The notes beneath the pieces were generated by a model. The model saw nothing but the letters and a program-made list of their open reading frames with translations, did not search any database and was not told the origin of the DNA. The position numbers and the translations under genes were made by a program. From assembly GCA_024196135.1 (NCBI GenBank), contig JAMQCK010000010.1, positions 1 to 64,000 on the forward strand: a DNA stretch of 64,000 nucleotides. Reading direction: 5' to 3'. This document shows, piece by piece, positions 33,109 through 45,127 of the stretch (its first letter is position 1; every line of letters begins with the position of its first letter). Source of the DNA: Pleurotus ostreatus/Saccharomyces cerevisiae fusant. Taxonomy: Eukaryota > Opisthokonta.

Positions 33109-34654
33109 TCCCTTGATCGCAGCACCGCGAGGTGGCTGGATCGCAGCAGCGCGTGATGGGAGGAAGCGCATCTTCCAACAGATCCCAAGATTCGTGCGGC
33201 GGGCTCGACGACGGCCAGCGTGTCCAAGTGGGCGGTCGACGTGTCCAGGTGCTGCGCACGCCGGCGAAACATGGTGCAGCGCTCTGGTCGCGCGCCCGAG
33301 GCGCCCACAGTTCTGGTCTTCCTAGCAGAACATACGTGTCACATCTGCGTAGAGGGTGCGTATCGTCCGAAGAGAGCGTACGTGGGCGACGACGTCTCGA
33401 CGGAGATTTGTACTCGAATCCGGCTCACGAGGCGTTCGACGACTGCGCTTCGGAGGACATCGAACGATGGCTATTTTCTGGCGAAGATCGTCCAATGCGA
33501 GTCGTTGGGAGTCGTGGAATGCAGTCTTGGACCCGACCGATACGAGTCCTCATCTGGAGAGTCGGAGGCTGATCTTGCTCACCCAGTCGGCGAAGTCCAT
33601 GTCGAGAGCTTGAACCGACGAAACAAATTTTGTGCTCTAGCTCTTGCAGCTGCGTGCCGAAGGAGACAAGTCCGCGCCTCGGCGACCGCAAGATGGGGGC
33701 GCAAGCGTCCGCAAGACGAAGACGTAGCATCGTCCGCTCGAGGAAGAGGTACCTTCATCCACGAGACCACCCCTGCTACGCGAGACCAGAGACTTGCTAC
33801 GCGAGAGTCGAAGGCTAGGCTGGACAGAGGTATACAGCCGAGTCGCGCAGTGATTGAACTGTGAATCTTGAAGCTTGAAGCGCGTTTCGTTGACGACCTC
33901 GAGTAGATGTACATCGAGCGCTAGCGTTTGACGGAGGAGAGGCGGCGCAAAGCTCGACGCAGAGCACTCCATCGACGCCGCGGAAATGCATGCGCTTGAA
34001 GCCCGGCTCAAGTCAAACCGAGGCGGTCGCTAGTGACTGAGGCGGTGGTGATTGTAGACCGAAATGGCGATGGACAGACAACGTGACAGACCAGCGGCCA
34101 GTTCATATCCCGATAAGGTGATCTTTGAACTTACCAAATAAGGCGCTTCAAGGCGGGCAGATGAATGACATCACTCACCTCGAGGAAGAAATACCGCGCG
34201 GAGAAAGCTGAGATGCTGCCTTATACATCGCGAAGCCTAGGCGGAGGCGAAGACATAGCTGGCGCCGCTGAAGACGTCCCATCTACCGTACCTATTCAAT
34301 CCCCTACATCAGATAAGGCAAGGAGGCGTAGAGCATTCAAACTCACCGCCCGTCAAGCGCGACCTAAACGAGGGCAGCGCGAATACAACGAGGACAATAC
34401 AAACCTACAATGAGGTTAGCGTAAGCCCAACAAGCACAATACGAACCTCGGACAACAGGAAGCCGCCTACGTCACAGGGCAGTTCGACACTTGCAGAACG
34501 GACGACTGGCAGCAGGATCGCTCCAATCTGCTGGTCGGCGGACCGGACGCGTTCAATGCCCGCTGCTGACGCGCGGCAGGCGGGAAGATGGGGCTGAAGA
34601 GCGCGGAGATGGACTGCAGGGCGCGGAGATGAAGGCAGATGGCTAAAGAGATGG

Positions 34655-35110
34655 ATGACGTCGGCGCGGCCCGCCATGTCTATAGCCACAGCTATCGCTG
34701 CCGTACTGGCGTTAGCAGAGGTCAACTTCGACGGATACGAATGGTCTTACCTGCATCTTGATGACGAGCCTCTATCCGAAGCTCACCTTGAATGGAGGGA
34801 CAAAGAAATAGACGGGACGTCATCGCCCTTCTCAGTTGAGCGCTACTCTGCCTTTGCCGCCTTACATGTCGTTCGAGTTGACGCTTCGCAGATGGATAGT
34901 AGCCAAAAAGAAGCAAAGGTACGACAATGGGCGGGGAAGGAGGTGCCTTTGTTTGTCGTGCGAGATGCCGAAGAAGGACGACTCGGAGAGCTGAAAGCGA
35001 TTAGCAAACGTGGGCTCAAAGACTTGAAGGAGGGGGTAGACTTGGTTAGACCAGTCGACCTGGAACCGATATATGAGGAGAAACGAATACCTGAGAGTAC
35101 GCACCTATAG
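34655..35110 (+). CDS. hypothetical protein, 151 residues
   Basis: A single open frame starting MTSARPAMSIATAIAAV (a second ATG lies at 34676). It has a short hydrophobic N-terminus followed by a strongly charged, coding-like body (LHLDDEPLSEAHLEW, QKEAKVRQWAGKEVP, LKDLKEGVDLVRPVD). I recognise no family. It could be a small real gene or one exon of a decayed one. It lies 418 bp upstream of F-box-like member D on the same strand with no sequence likeness to it. Confidence 0.35.
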   Translation: MTSARPAMSIATAIAAVLALAEVNFDGYEWSYLHLDDEPLSEAHLEWRDKEIDGTSSPFSVERYSAFAALHVVRVDASQMDSSQKEAKVRQWAGKEVPLFVVRDAEEGRLGELKAISKRGLKDLKEGVDLVRPVDLEPIYEEKRIPESTHL

Positions 35111-35528
35111 CGAAAGGTCCCCATGGAGGAGCGAGCCGTGCGAAAGTCGCAGAGAAATTTGACGTACAAAGGTCGCCCGAGCTTGAGAGCTGAGGATTAT
35201 ATCCCTGCAATGGTCGCGAAACTGGTCACCGCGAAATATTGTCGATGCTCCAGCCAGTGCGGGGGAGTTTGCAAGGCAGTAAATGAGTGACTTGACGGTC
35301 CAAGTCAAGCCTGCGATTATTTGTGGCGTTACGCCACATTGACATACAAAGGCGGTGGCGCAGCGCACAGGTCCCAACCGGCATGCAACGAGACTCTTTG
35401 GTCTGACGGTGATCCAGTATAACTCAGCGCCTTTCCCGTCTGTCATGTCAGTATCATCTACCTCTTATAACTACGGTCGAACTAACATCCGATTTCAGTT
35501 TGACCGCGAATCGTGCAGTGCCTGCACG
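35111..35528. other. promoter region of F-box-like member D
   Basis: No gene was found. It carries the palindrome at 35322-35338. Confidence 0.5.
35322..35338. promoter_or_regulatory. inverted repeat TGTGGCG-TTA-CGCCACA
   Basis: A perfect 7-bp dyad with a 3-nt centre, about 190 bp upstream of member D. Each half contains the core GTAACGCCAC or its near form, which also occurs upstream of the FunK1 genes (41435, 51117) and of the broken F-box-like locus (50264). Function is inferred only from recurrence. Confidence 0.4.
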
Positions 35529-36786
35529 ATGCGCCTCCCTCAGGAGCTCGCCGACGCCATCGTGGCACATATCAAGTATGCCCAAGATTTCGAGACTATG
35601 CTCCACCTCCTCCAAGCTTCGCCATCACTCTTTTTCTCGCAGGTCTCCAAAAATCTGCATCACGAGACGCTCTTCTTGTCTTTTATCTATGACCGCTACA
35701 CGCTCCTCTCCGCAGTCTTCGATACCTGTCCATCCATCGCGTCGCACGTATACCGATTGAAGATAGTCCGCCTCAACAATGCGGACCTCCATCGCGACGA
35801 AGCCCTTCTCCCGATCCTGCTCGATGCGTGTGTCAACCTCCGGGCGCTTCATGTCCACGCGATCTGGCACAAGCAGTGGACGATTCAGTGGCCTGACCAG
35901 CACCGGCGCGCGCTCTACGAAGCCATGCGGCGCCCCACTCTGAAGTCATTGGACCTGAGGGGTTTTTGCTTCGATCGACGCGCCGTATCCGAGCTCAGGA
36001 CCCTGAAGATACCATCCAGTCTGACATCTATCCAACTCGCACTCAATAACATATCGAGCTTCGATGACCTGGCGGACCAGACCCATCTGCTCGAAACAGA
36101 GTCTGGAGGCGCACCCTCGGTCACGTCCTTGGTGTGCGACGCAGACAGCTTGCATGTTGTATGTTCTCTGTACGGCGCACCGCACGCATACCCCTTCGGC
36201 CACCTCAGCGAGCTTCGCGTAACTTGGAACAACCAGCAGCGATGGCTCTTTCGAAGCGGGCGGCGCTTATATGAGCTTCTGCGCGCCAACCCACGTCTTG
36301 CATGCCTCGAGATATCAACTGGTGAGTACGGCGAGGCGAGAGAGAGGGATGTCATGATAACATACGCGCATGCATGTAGAGAGTGGGCAACTTCCAACTC
36401 AGGATATATCACCCATGGAGACGCTGCGTGACCTGACCATCGGCTTCGCCAAGACGATGCCCTATGGCCCGGCGGGCGTCACGGAGATCCTGGACTCGCT
36501 ACCGGCGCCCTGTGTGCGCACTTTGGAACGCTTTCAGCTTTTCTTACAGTCGGCGCACATCGGCGCTGATGCCTTGATCGATCCGCTGAAATGGCGCGCA
36601 ATTGATGCAGCACTGGGTCGATTCACCGCGCTGAAGGCCGTCGATATGCGGGTGGCGTGTCCGCGATATGATTACGAGCCAGACGAGTTGGAGGGCGTGG
36701 GAGAGACTATCAAGCACGGCATGGGGCGACTGCTGGAGAACACGCAAGCGAGAGGTATATTTCATGTTGTTTGTACATTGGGATGA
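35529..36786 (+). CDS. F-box-like protein, family member D
   Basis: Two exons (35529-36321, 36380-36786), intron GTGAGT...TAG in phase 1 at the family position, give 399 residues. It starts MRLPQELADAIVAHIKY and continues with LLDACVNLRALHV, RRALYEAMRRPTLKSLDL, LRTLKIPSSLTSIQL, HAYPFGHLSELRV, LLRANPRLACLEI and, after the intron, WRAIDAALGRFTALKAVDM and ARGIFHVV near the end. The first ATG with the family MRxPQEL is used as start. Exon 1 (793 nt) has exactly the length of that in member E, its direct downstream neighbour, so D and E form a sub-pair distinct from A-C. A predicted SCF adaptor-like protein by its N-terminal helix; no substrate can be named. Confidence 0.75.
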
Positions 36787-37287
36787 GTGCTGTGTGCGAC
36801 GTTATGTGTTCGCACCAAATACGGACACATATGGGCACCCAGAACTCATGAACACGAGCAGTGCATCGCCGATACTCTGATTCTGGCGCGACTAAGCATG
36901 CGCTTGACTTCGCCATGTGAGAAGGGGCGCACCAGCATAGCATGCGATGAAGAGTGAGAAAGCCCAGGCTAATGTTGCGCTCAAGAGCTCGATGCGGGAG
37001 ACGTATGAAAGGGGGATGCGGGAAATTACGTTTGATTAAAGACTCTCTGTCAAAGCGATGTAGGCTTTGGCTATGCAAGAAGCTCGGCGTCGAAACTATG
37101 CACATATTGAAGAGTCACGGACCGCCAGATCATGTGGCGTTGTGTGAATCGAGCGCTGCAATAAATATAGGCATACAAACTCATCCCTCTTCCTACCATC
37201 AGGAAGAACTTCGCCGGAGTAGTCATTAAACTTGAAGCAAACACGAGCAGCGAAGATACCGCGCATTGCCAATCGCTTCGCCGCACA
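36787..37287. other. intergenic between members D and E
   Basis: No gene or repeat of note; contains the promoter of member E. Confidence 0.6.
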
Positions 37288-38563
37288 ATGCGTATTCCTC
37301 AAGAGCTCATCGATACCGTCATCTCCCATCTCAACATTGGGGACGATCTCATCACTGCCTACTACCTCTTCCAGGCATCTCCCTCGGTCTTCTCTCGCCA
37401 GATCTGCCTGAATCTGCACGACGATCTCGTCTGTCTCTCCGCAGGCGATTCTGGGTACACGACCCTCGCCGCCATCTCCCGCCTCTGTCCCTCGATATAC
37501 CAGCATGTCTATCAGCTCCAGATCGAGCGCAGCCCGACCTCGGAGCTCCACCCTGATGAGTACGCTCTGCCGGCTATCTTTGACGCATGCGCGGGCCTCC
37601 GCGCCCTGCACATCCGCTCAGTCCCCCACAACGACAGCTGGAAGACGCGTTTCCCGGACGCGCATAGGCGTGCGATCTACCAGTCTATGCAACGGCCCAC
37701 GCTGGGGATCCTTAGCCTGCAGGGCTTCTCCTTCGGACCCAGCGCGATCATGGAGCTCGGGGCGCTGAACATGCCGCCGGAGCTCAAGACCATCCGCCTC
37801 GAAACATGCCTGCTCAGGAGCGGCAACTACTTCATGACACAGCCGTCGATCGTGGACGGAACTGAAGGGGGCGCGCCATCGGTCAGGGAGTTCGCGTGCG
37901 ACCAGTACAGCCTGCAGTTCGCGCGCCTACTGTTCCGCGCGCCGCGACGTTATCCCTTCGGCGAGCTTCGCACGCTGGTGTTCACTTTCACGACCGGAGG
38001 AGACCATGACGGTGATCAGGAGCGCCTTAGACAGCTCCTGCGTGCCAACCCGCGTCTGGAAGATCTCACGTTGCGGACAGGTCAGTAGGCGATGAAGCGC
38101 TGGGTGGTAATTCTACTCAAACCTCTACACAGCGCCGTCCATGCTCCCCATCCAGGACATACCCGACGGGATGGCTTTGCGCAGCCTGACCCTCGACTAC
38201 AGCCCACGGCTCCTGGGCTGCGACCCAAGACGCATCGCAAGAATCTTGCACTCCATTCACACCTCTAGCGAGCGTACCCTGGAGGAATTTCGGCTCGTGA
38301 GCGTCACAAAGGTGCAGGGTGTGGTAACGGAGGGCGCACCCAACGCGTGGCCTGATATCGATGCGGCGCTGTGCCGCTTTCCTGCGCTAAAGCGGGTAGA
38401 GTTTGTAAAACCGGAAAGGATTCCGGCAACGGAGGACTTGACTTTGGTTATGCAGGTTAAAAAGCGCAAGGAAGGACACATGCGAGCCAGGTTGTGGAAG
38501 CGGCTACCCAGCACACGGGCGAGGGGAATACTGGACATCACTTTTGACTATTCCGGCTCATAG
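37288..38563 (+). CDS. F-box-like protein, family member E
   Basis: Exons 37288-38080 and 38133-38563 (52-nt intron GTCAGT...CAG, phase 1) give 407 residues. It begins MRIPQELIDTVISHLNI, followed by IFDACAGLRALHI, RRAIYQSMQRPTLGIL, LGALNMPPELKTIRL, RRYPFGELRTLVF, LLRANPRLEDLTL, DIDAALCRFPALKRVEF and ARGILDITF, ending FDYSGS. The YPFGxL block before the intron is shared with D, A and the broken copy at 50387-51060. Its 3' end is only 146 bp from the tail of FunK1 kinase A, which is convergent. Confidence 0.76.
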
Positions 38564-38708
38564 GACGTCATCCGTTGCTTAAGTAGTTTTCCTTCCTTCC
38601 ATCAAAGAGGCCATATTCAAAAATACAAAATCGTCAGAGCTTGTCTCGATTTAGTTGCTAAAATGCTGGTACACATCCGAGCAAGGCTGTAGAGTCCGCG
38701 GTAAGCAG

Positions 38709-41306
38709 CTACGACCTCGTCTTCCGCGTTCGCTTCGAGCGACGAGGATTAGCCACTGCCTCTTGAGGTGCCTTACGTTTCTTCGTTGCGACCTTGGCTC
38801 CTCCAACGGGCGTCTTGATCTCCTTCGCCTTGGGCGCAACTTTTGCCACAGCTTTCGGCGCGACTTTTGCTACAGCTTTCGGCGAGCCTTTTGCGACGGG
38901 CTTTATGTCCCGATGCGCGTAGATCTTGCCGTTAGTCCAGTCGATATGCCTGATGCAGACCAGCGGTCCCTGACCCTCTTCGGCGGCGTAGTAATCCGAG
39001 ATCTCGCGAAAGGCCTGGCGAAAGACGTCGTAGATGCCCGCGTGAAACTCGAAGACACTCTCAGGAAGGCGCGTTTCAGCGCTACTGAGCCTGCTCTCCA
39101 CGGCGGTATACGCATCCCGCAGCGCAGAAAAGATGTCTGGCACCCGCGAGAGAGGCGAGTTCGCGCCGTATACTTGCCGCAGCATCTCCGTGAGCTCTTT
39201 TCTAGGCTCTGCATGGACGAGCAAGTTGACGCGGTCTGTCGAGCTGTCGAGCTTGTTGGGAAAGAGCGCGCAGTGCCGTTGCCACACGTTATTCAGCAGA
39301 GGCTGCAGGTCCTGCCACGCTTCCGAGAGGAGCTTTTGGCGCGGTACGTGAATCGTAGCGAAGTCCAGGGCTATCCAGGCGAGCGACTCGAGATCATGGA
39401 AGAAGTTGCGGTGGAAGTTGATATTGGACCCACGCTTGGTCAACGACTCCGGCGCGAACTTGTACGTGCACTCGGGTACTTCGGCGGCGAGGAAGTCGAG
39501 CGTGCCCTAGGGTGTGCGTGAGTATGGTCAGAAAATGATAGGTAATACATGCGAACAAACCACGAGACCGTCGCCGGGTGATGTCCAGGAGTACTCGAGG
39601 GCGTACTCGAGGTCGTGCAGCTTAAGCTGGTAGCGCTCGCACAAGGGCCCGCCACTTGAATCGTCCGAAACGATGCGGCGCAGCATGAGATTGCCAGTGC
39701 TGATATCGCGATGTAGCCAGCCGATGCGACGCAGCCAGGAGAGAACTAGATTAAGACGCGTCAGAACACGTCTATACAATACGTGCGACGACGAGGACGT
39801 ACTGAAGGTGGCCTGGTCAAGGGCGAAGAAGAATACCGCAGGGTCGTGTTCTCTGACAAGGTCGGTACAAACATGCGCATGGAGCGTCCGACAGCGTCTG
39901 CGCGCCGTATTGTACTGAAGCCTCTGCATGAAAGCCAACGCATAGTGCAAGTGCTCGTCCGAGACTTTCGCCGATGCGCGAGGGACTTCATGATCGTCGT
40001 AAGTGATAGGCTCGGCGGCGGCCGCAGACGCGGGCATGCAACGGCGCATATCCCTCCACTCCACGGTGCCATCGGCTAGTATTTCCATGAAATGCTGCCA
40101 CACATCGCGAAGCTCGTCCTCTGAGCGCGTGTTGCGCTTCAGCGCCCAGTATAACTCGCGTTGCACAGTAGTTTCGGCTTTGCTCTGTTCGCAATCCGAG
40201 CGCCAGTAGTCTTGCAGCGCGTAGGTGTCCGTGTCCACTTCGGAGAACGAGTCGCCATTGCCCTTTCTGGTTACGCGTCGAACTTCGAAGACGCGCATGC
40301 CCCGCTCGTAGGGCGACGTGTAGCACCTCTCGAGCAACGCCTTGACGGTCTGATATGTGCGGACCTTCTTATCCCTATGAAGTATGTCGAGCTGGTATTG
40401 CCATTGGCCACTGTTGTCCAGAACGCGGGTCACGGTTGGGTCGAGCCCGAGCTCATGGTCGCTTGCGAACGACGTGAACAAAATCCACTGAATGAACTCG
40501 TCCTTGTTCTGCTGACTATCAGCCTGGCTCATACGATTTTATTAGAACTGACGTACCCTGTTGATGTCGACGGGCAGGCTGATAGCGGCGCCCGAGCGAG
40601 TATGGTGCCAAAGCCGCGCGGTCGTAGCGTCGAGAGTGATCGAATAATGACATGTTCGGCGCAGATCAGCAAACAGGTAGTGTCTTGCGGCCTCAACGGA
40701 CTTCTCTTGGCGCTACAGTAGCAAGTGAGTACGGCGGACATACTGTACAATATAGATGATACTCACATGCCCATAGCTGTTGTTGACTGATCTAGACTCA
40801 AGCGAAATTTGCCACGACGCAGTGATGTTGGCGGTATCAATGTCGCACTCGGCTTCAGTCGAGCGTATCGCAGTATAATGCGCGCAGCCGCGCTTGCTAT
40901 CCTTCATGCAAGGGGTTGCCGCCCGGTAGTTGATCGCGTCGACGGTGTAGGTGGCGCCCTGAATCTCAGATAGCTTCTCCTCGCTGTCGCGGCATTCGAA
41001 GAGGCACCGTCTATTCTTCTCGCAGAAGCGCTCGGGCAGAGTCTCGGATGCCGCAACGATGACAGCCTCGACGATGTTAGCCACTTGCGCTTGCCTGAGT
41101 TTGTGCTTTTGAGCTGGAGACGCCTGCGCGTTTCTCTCGCCGAGTACCTTCCAGCGACCAGCCCTTGGCATGATGTGGCCGTCTTTCTTGAGCCTCTGGA
41201 TAACGGTGGCCATATCTTCCGAGGAAATGCGCTTGAAGCCATGGGGCGCGATGCATTCATACCAGAAGGCGTCGATGGAGCATACATGAAAGTCCCGACG
41301 TTCCAT
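38709..41306 (-). CDS. FunK1-type protein kinase A
   Basis: Five exons (41306-40767, 40712-40557, 40508-39803, 39745-39561, 39506-38709), all GT-AG, give 794 residues. The N-terminal half is family-specific (HIMPRAGRWKVL, TCHYSITLDATTARLW, KDEFIQWILFTSFAS). The kinase core has LHRDISTGNLML with the catalytic aspartate at 481 and asparagine at 486, then LKLHDLEYALEY where the DFG aspartate is expected, GTLDFLAAEV, and NFFHDLESLAWIA, the HDLES signature of fungal FunK1 kinases. The tail has KAVAKVAPKA repeats and two basic clusters (KKRK, RRSKRTRK), suggesting nuclear location. FunK1 is a fungal kinase group greatly expanded in mushrooms, with unknown substrates. A second copy with the same introns lies in inverted orientation at 51244-53980. 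Confidence 0.85.
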
Positions 41307-41780
41307 GGCGTGAGACCTTGTTGAGATCGGAGGGTATGATGTAGAAAAAGTGATGGTAGGTGGTCGTCGGGAACAAGAGCAATGATCCACGCGCCAACGA
41401 GTGCTTTAACCGTGCTAACTTTCCCACGTGATGCGTAACGTCACGCATTGCCTTTTTGGGAACAATGGCGCCGAGGGATTCGCCTCCACACGTCCGATGC
41501 ACCTGCGAACAATTTCAACTCCCAAAAAGGTGCATTAAAGACCTATCCTACAAGCATTACCACTTCGTACGTCTATCTCGAGGAACCATGTAAGAGTAAA
41601 TAAGTACAACTGTAGATGCGTGTGCAATGTGCGTGCTAGTGAAGACGAAGAGATGGCGGGATTGTACACTGATTTCTATACTTTGAGTCGAGGGCGCGAG
41701 GTCCATTAGGATAGTGGGTATGAAGGGAAAAGAGGCGGAAGATGAGAAGCGAAGGCATGGCTCGCCTTTGAAGGCCCGCC
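41307..41780. other. intergenic, FunK1-A promoter side
   Basis: It contains the near-palindrome ATGCGTAACGTCACGCAT at 41431-41448, about 125-140 bp before the FunK1-A start. No gene was found. Confidence 0.5.
41431..41448. promoter_or_regulatory. near-palindrome with GTAACGTCAC core
   Basis: An 18-bp dyad with a single mismatched pair upstream of FunK1-A. It contains GTAACGTCAC (41435-41444), a CRE-like element matched by GTCACGTCAC at 51117-51126 upstream of FunK1-B. Confidence 0.4.
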
Positions 41781-44700
41781 CTACGCCTCCTCCTCCTCCC
41801 CACCCCGCCACTTCCTCCCCACCTCCACCTGCCCGTCCCCATTCCCATTCACCGTCAGCCACGCCTCCAACCGCCGCCCCAGCTCCCCGCCCCGCCCGCC
41901 ACAGATATCCCCCGTCATATCCAGCATCTGCTCCTTCTCCTTCTCCTGCTTGAACGGCAGCTTCGCCGACGGCTTCCGCCGCCCGAGCGGGGCCGACGAC
42001 GCCGCACCGAGCCCAGCAGGCGCTGGCCGCGAGTCGCCCTGCCTTGGCAACAACGGCAACGGCGGCTCGCTCGCCGGCGCATGGAGCTGCCCATATCCTG
42101 ACCCGGGCATCCCCAACTGCCCATACCCCTCCCCCACCACCTCCGGCGCCGGACTGAACACCGCCGTCGTGCTCCCCTCCCTCCCCTCCCCCTCGCCCTC
42201 CGCATCCCTATACCACTCCTCCTCCGCATCCTCCGGACCCAGGATCGTATCCACCAGCCCCTCCTCCCACCCGTCCCACTCGACGCAGCGGTGCGCGAGG
42301 CGGAGGCGCGCCCCGGCCTGCTCGAACGCGATCCACTCGCGCGCGAGCGCAGCGAGGTCGGCCTCGGAGACGGGGAGGCGGAAGCGGGGGTACTGGGTCT
42401 CGGAGGGGTGGGCGTCGGAGGAAGCGAGGGTGGCAGCGAAGGTGGAAGCGGTGGCGGAGGTGGGCGTCATCGCGAGTTGCGGCGGCGGCGGGAAGGTGTT
42501 GGCGCGCGAGATCGAGGGCTGCAGCATCTGGCCGTTAGCCTGTGACGATTGGCGCGAGAGTGGCCGCGCGCGGGGCTGGAGGACGGAGCGCGGGGTGGGC
42601 GGCACCGCGAGCGCGATCTTGCGGACGATCTCGCGGAAGAGGTTCGCCGTGAAGGGACTGGCTTGGAGGAACGCTGGCATATGCGTGCACGCCCACAACG
42701 GGCGCGTCGTCGTGCTCTCCCAGTCGATGATGCAGGTCTAGACGCTTGGTAAGCAACGCGCACCACCACCCACCCAAGCACCAGCCCACTCACGATCTTC
42801 GTATGATCCACCTCATCCACAAACACATTCTCCAAACTCAAATCATGGCAATCCAGCCCAAACTCCTCTCCTTCCCCCTCAGCCCCCTCCTCCCCCTCCC
42901 TCCCCCCATACAACCTCCCCAACAGCCCCTCCATCACCCGCCTCCACCTCTCCATCTCCCGCCCCACCTCCTCCACCCGCCGATTCAGATGCGCAATCAA
43001 GAAAGTACTCCGCTGCATCCTCCGATAATCCCTATACATCGCATCCCCCGGCCCCTCCCACTCGTCCTCGCTCTCCTGCGCATCCCACTCGTCCGAGTCG
43101 TCCGACTCGTCCCCGGGGACCGCGCGCAGATGATGATGTCTCGAGCTCCGAATCTCATCCGGGTCGAGGTGCAAGCGATGTGGCGCGCTCTTGCCCTCGT
43201 TCTCCCGGACGACGGCGCTGACCTCGCGCGCGACGCACGCGGCCAAATACTCGCGCGTGGACGTCCAGGGCCCGCGGTCGAGCTCGTGCGGGTGCGCGAG
43301 GTCGCCGCGGTTGGAGCCGAAGAAGGGCCAGGAGATGATCGGGCCGACGTGGAACTCGTGCGAGTTGAAGCGCGGCGTGAGCGTCGGGGAGAAGGGCACG
43401 CCTGCGTAGTGCCGATGCGCGGAGGAGCGCGGTTTCGCAGAGGGCGGATTGGTGGTGGCAGTGTTGTTGTTGGTTGATGATGACGACGGTGCAGACGCCA
43501 TCGGATCAGGCCCAAAGTACAGCGATCCCAGCTTCGGGAAGCGATGGGCGAAGAGCGGGAGCAGCAGGTGCGCCATATTGCGCAGCAAGCCCACGAGCTC
43601 CTTGTAGCTCAACCCATGATAGACTCGGGATAATGGGATACCCTTCGCCTTCGACATCAGAATATACTCCCCGCCGAGTCGGTTATACGGGTTCGAGTCG
43701 TAGTAGAAAACGTCGGGGACGGGGATGTTGGTGAAGGTGCGCAGGTAGTCCATCGTCGCGACCTCGGACTCGGTCTTCAGTCGCGGCATAAATCGTCGTG
43801 CGACTCGGGCGATGATTTGGCGGCGGTTCTGGAGGGTCACTAGGTAGGCCTATAGGTGGAGGTGATCAGCATTAGGCGCAAGGTGAACTGGATTGGTACA
43901 AGACGCGGATGGACCAATAGGAGAGTACCAGTCGCGATATGAATGCAATCAACACCAGTCAGAAGACGGATACACTGGGCGCAAGAATAGGCAAACACGA
44001 TGCAAAAGAGGCACGATAGAGAAGGAAGGTCCGAAGGGGCAGATGGACATGAAGGAAGGACTTCACGCTATGCTGTTATGAAAGACTTTGCGGGGGTGGG
44101 GAAGATAGGATTGAGTATGATCGCAAGTATAGGGCGTGCCGTTGGCCCGCCCCGCGCGCCATGGTCACACCACGGACGCCGCCCACCGCGCGAAGTAGAC
44201 ATGTCTTCCAGCTGCCCCGCAAGGTGAAGGGCAGCGTGGCGCGAGGGACGGAAGAGGTGGCGTGAGGAAGAGGTAAAGGATGTATACAATTGAGACATGT
44301 GATTGGAACGCGCCCGGCCTCCGCTAGAGACAGTATGCCCGATGACCAGGCCAGTCGGATAGAGATAGGGTTCGCGACGTTGGGTATAGGATTTAGGGAG
44401 GACGGAGAGGGGGTATGAAGCATAGGGCAGAGGGGCAGGAGGTCGGTCGAGGGCGCGGTCGAGAGCGGGGGGAGTCATGATCATGATCTACGCCCGACTC
44501 GGTCAAGACGCGACGCAGGATCCGAGCGGTGACTCCGAGAGCGCAGAGTCATCTCCAGACGGAGAGGGATGCAAGAAAGGTGTGAGGAAGGGATGTGAAG
44601 TAGAGAGGCGCGCCCCAATGCGTGGATGATCGTGGAGGGGAATGAAAGAAGCTCGCCCCGCGGTGGGTAGCGCGCCGTATAACGACACATCGCGGACTCG

Positions 44701-45127
44701 AGGCCGCCGATGGGTACAAGAGCGCGATAATGGGTGACGAACGAGCGCGGAGCAAGCACTAACCTTGTGAAACGTGCCTGCGCGCGGCGTCAGCCCATGC
44801 ATCGCCCGCGAGAGATGCGCGCCACTCACCAGCGCTGAGGAACTGTATCCGCCCAACATCCACCGACATCTGCTCGCGCACGACATCCTTCAGCACCCGC
44901 CTGTCGACCTGAAACGGCGACGCGTCGAGAAACGTCGCGTCCGCGGCGGCCTCGCGCTTGCGGTCTTCGTGCTCAATGTCCCAGTCCCACTCCAGCGGAC
45001 CATCCTCCCCGCCATCGACCGGGGGCGGGCTCTCGACGGTGTCGTACGGCTCCTCCTCGCGCTGGGACTTGGTCGGGAGCCGCCTGAGCTCCTCGGTGAG
45101 GTTGAGGTTCAGGTGGTTGCGGTTCAT
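41781..45127 (-). CDS. aminoglycoside-phosphotransferase/kinase-fold protein (APH superfamily)
   Basis: Four exons (45127-44830, 44777-44764, 43849-42794, 42737-41781) give 774 residues. Exon 2 is a 14-nt microexon, and together the junctions read RIQFLSAGTFHKAYLVTL, the glycine-rich loop of this family. RQIIARVARRFMP (ATP lysine region analogue), SEVATMDYL, IPVPDVFYYDSNPYNRLGGEYILMSK cut at the usual places, LDCHDLSLENVF (catalytic loop, about 437-448) and CIIDWES (metal-binding aspartate, about 461) follow. Long acidic and proline/serine-rich inserts are fungal extras. Such proteins are often compared with mitochondrial AIM9/FMP29; the substrate is unknown. The intron between exons 2 and 3 is 914 nt, exceptional here. 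The start is uncertain: the frame is open upstream to about 45300 without another ATG. Confidence 0.8.

Larger units (their letters stand above)
32223..34654. other. 2.4-kb region upstream of the transcription factor gene
   Basis: Frames up to 259 codons occur at 32546-33864, but they overlap in several registers and match nothing. A GTGTCC-based tandem repeat lies within. A perfect TGACGTCA lies at 32500-32507. It is probably the extended promoter of the transcription factor plus unassigned sequence. Confidence 0.4.

Noticed and set aside
32546..33864. Overlapping open frames of up to 259 codons upstream of the transcription factor
   Set aside because: Several registers are open at once over a repetitive segment, and none has domain likeness or splice continuity.
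41456..41475. Possible extra copy of the 19.5/22.3 kb inverted repeat (gggaacaatggc)
   Set aside because: Only 12 bases match and the flanks differ, so it is likely chance.
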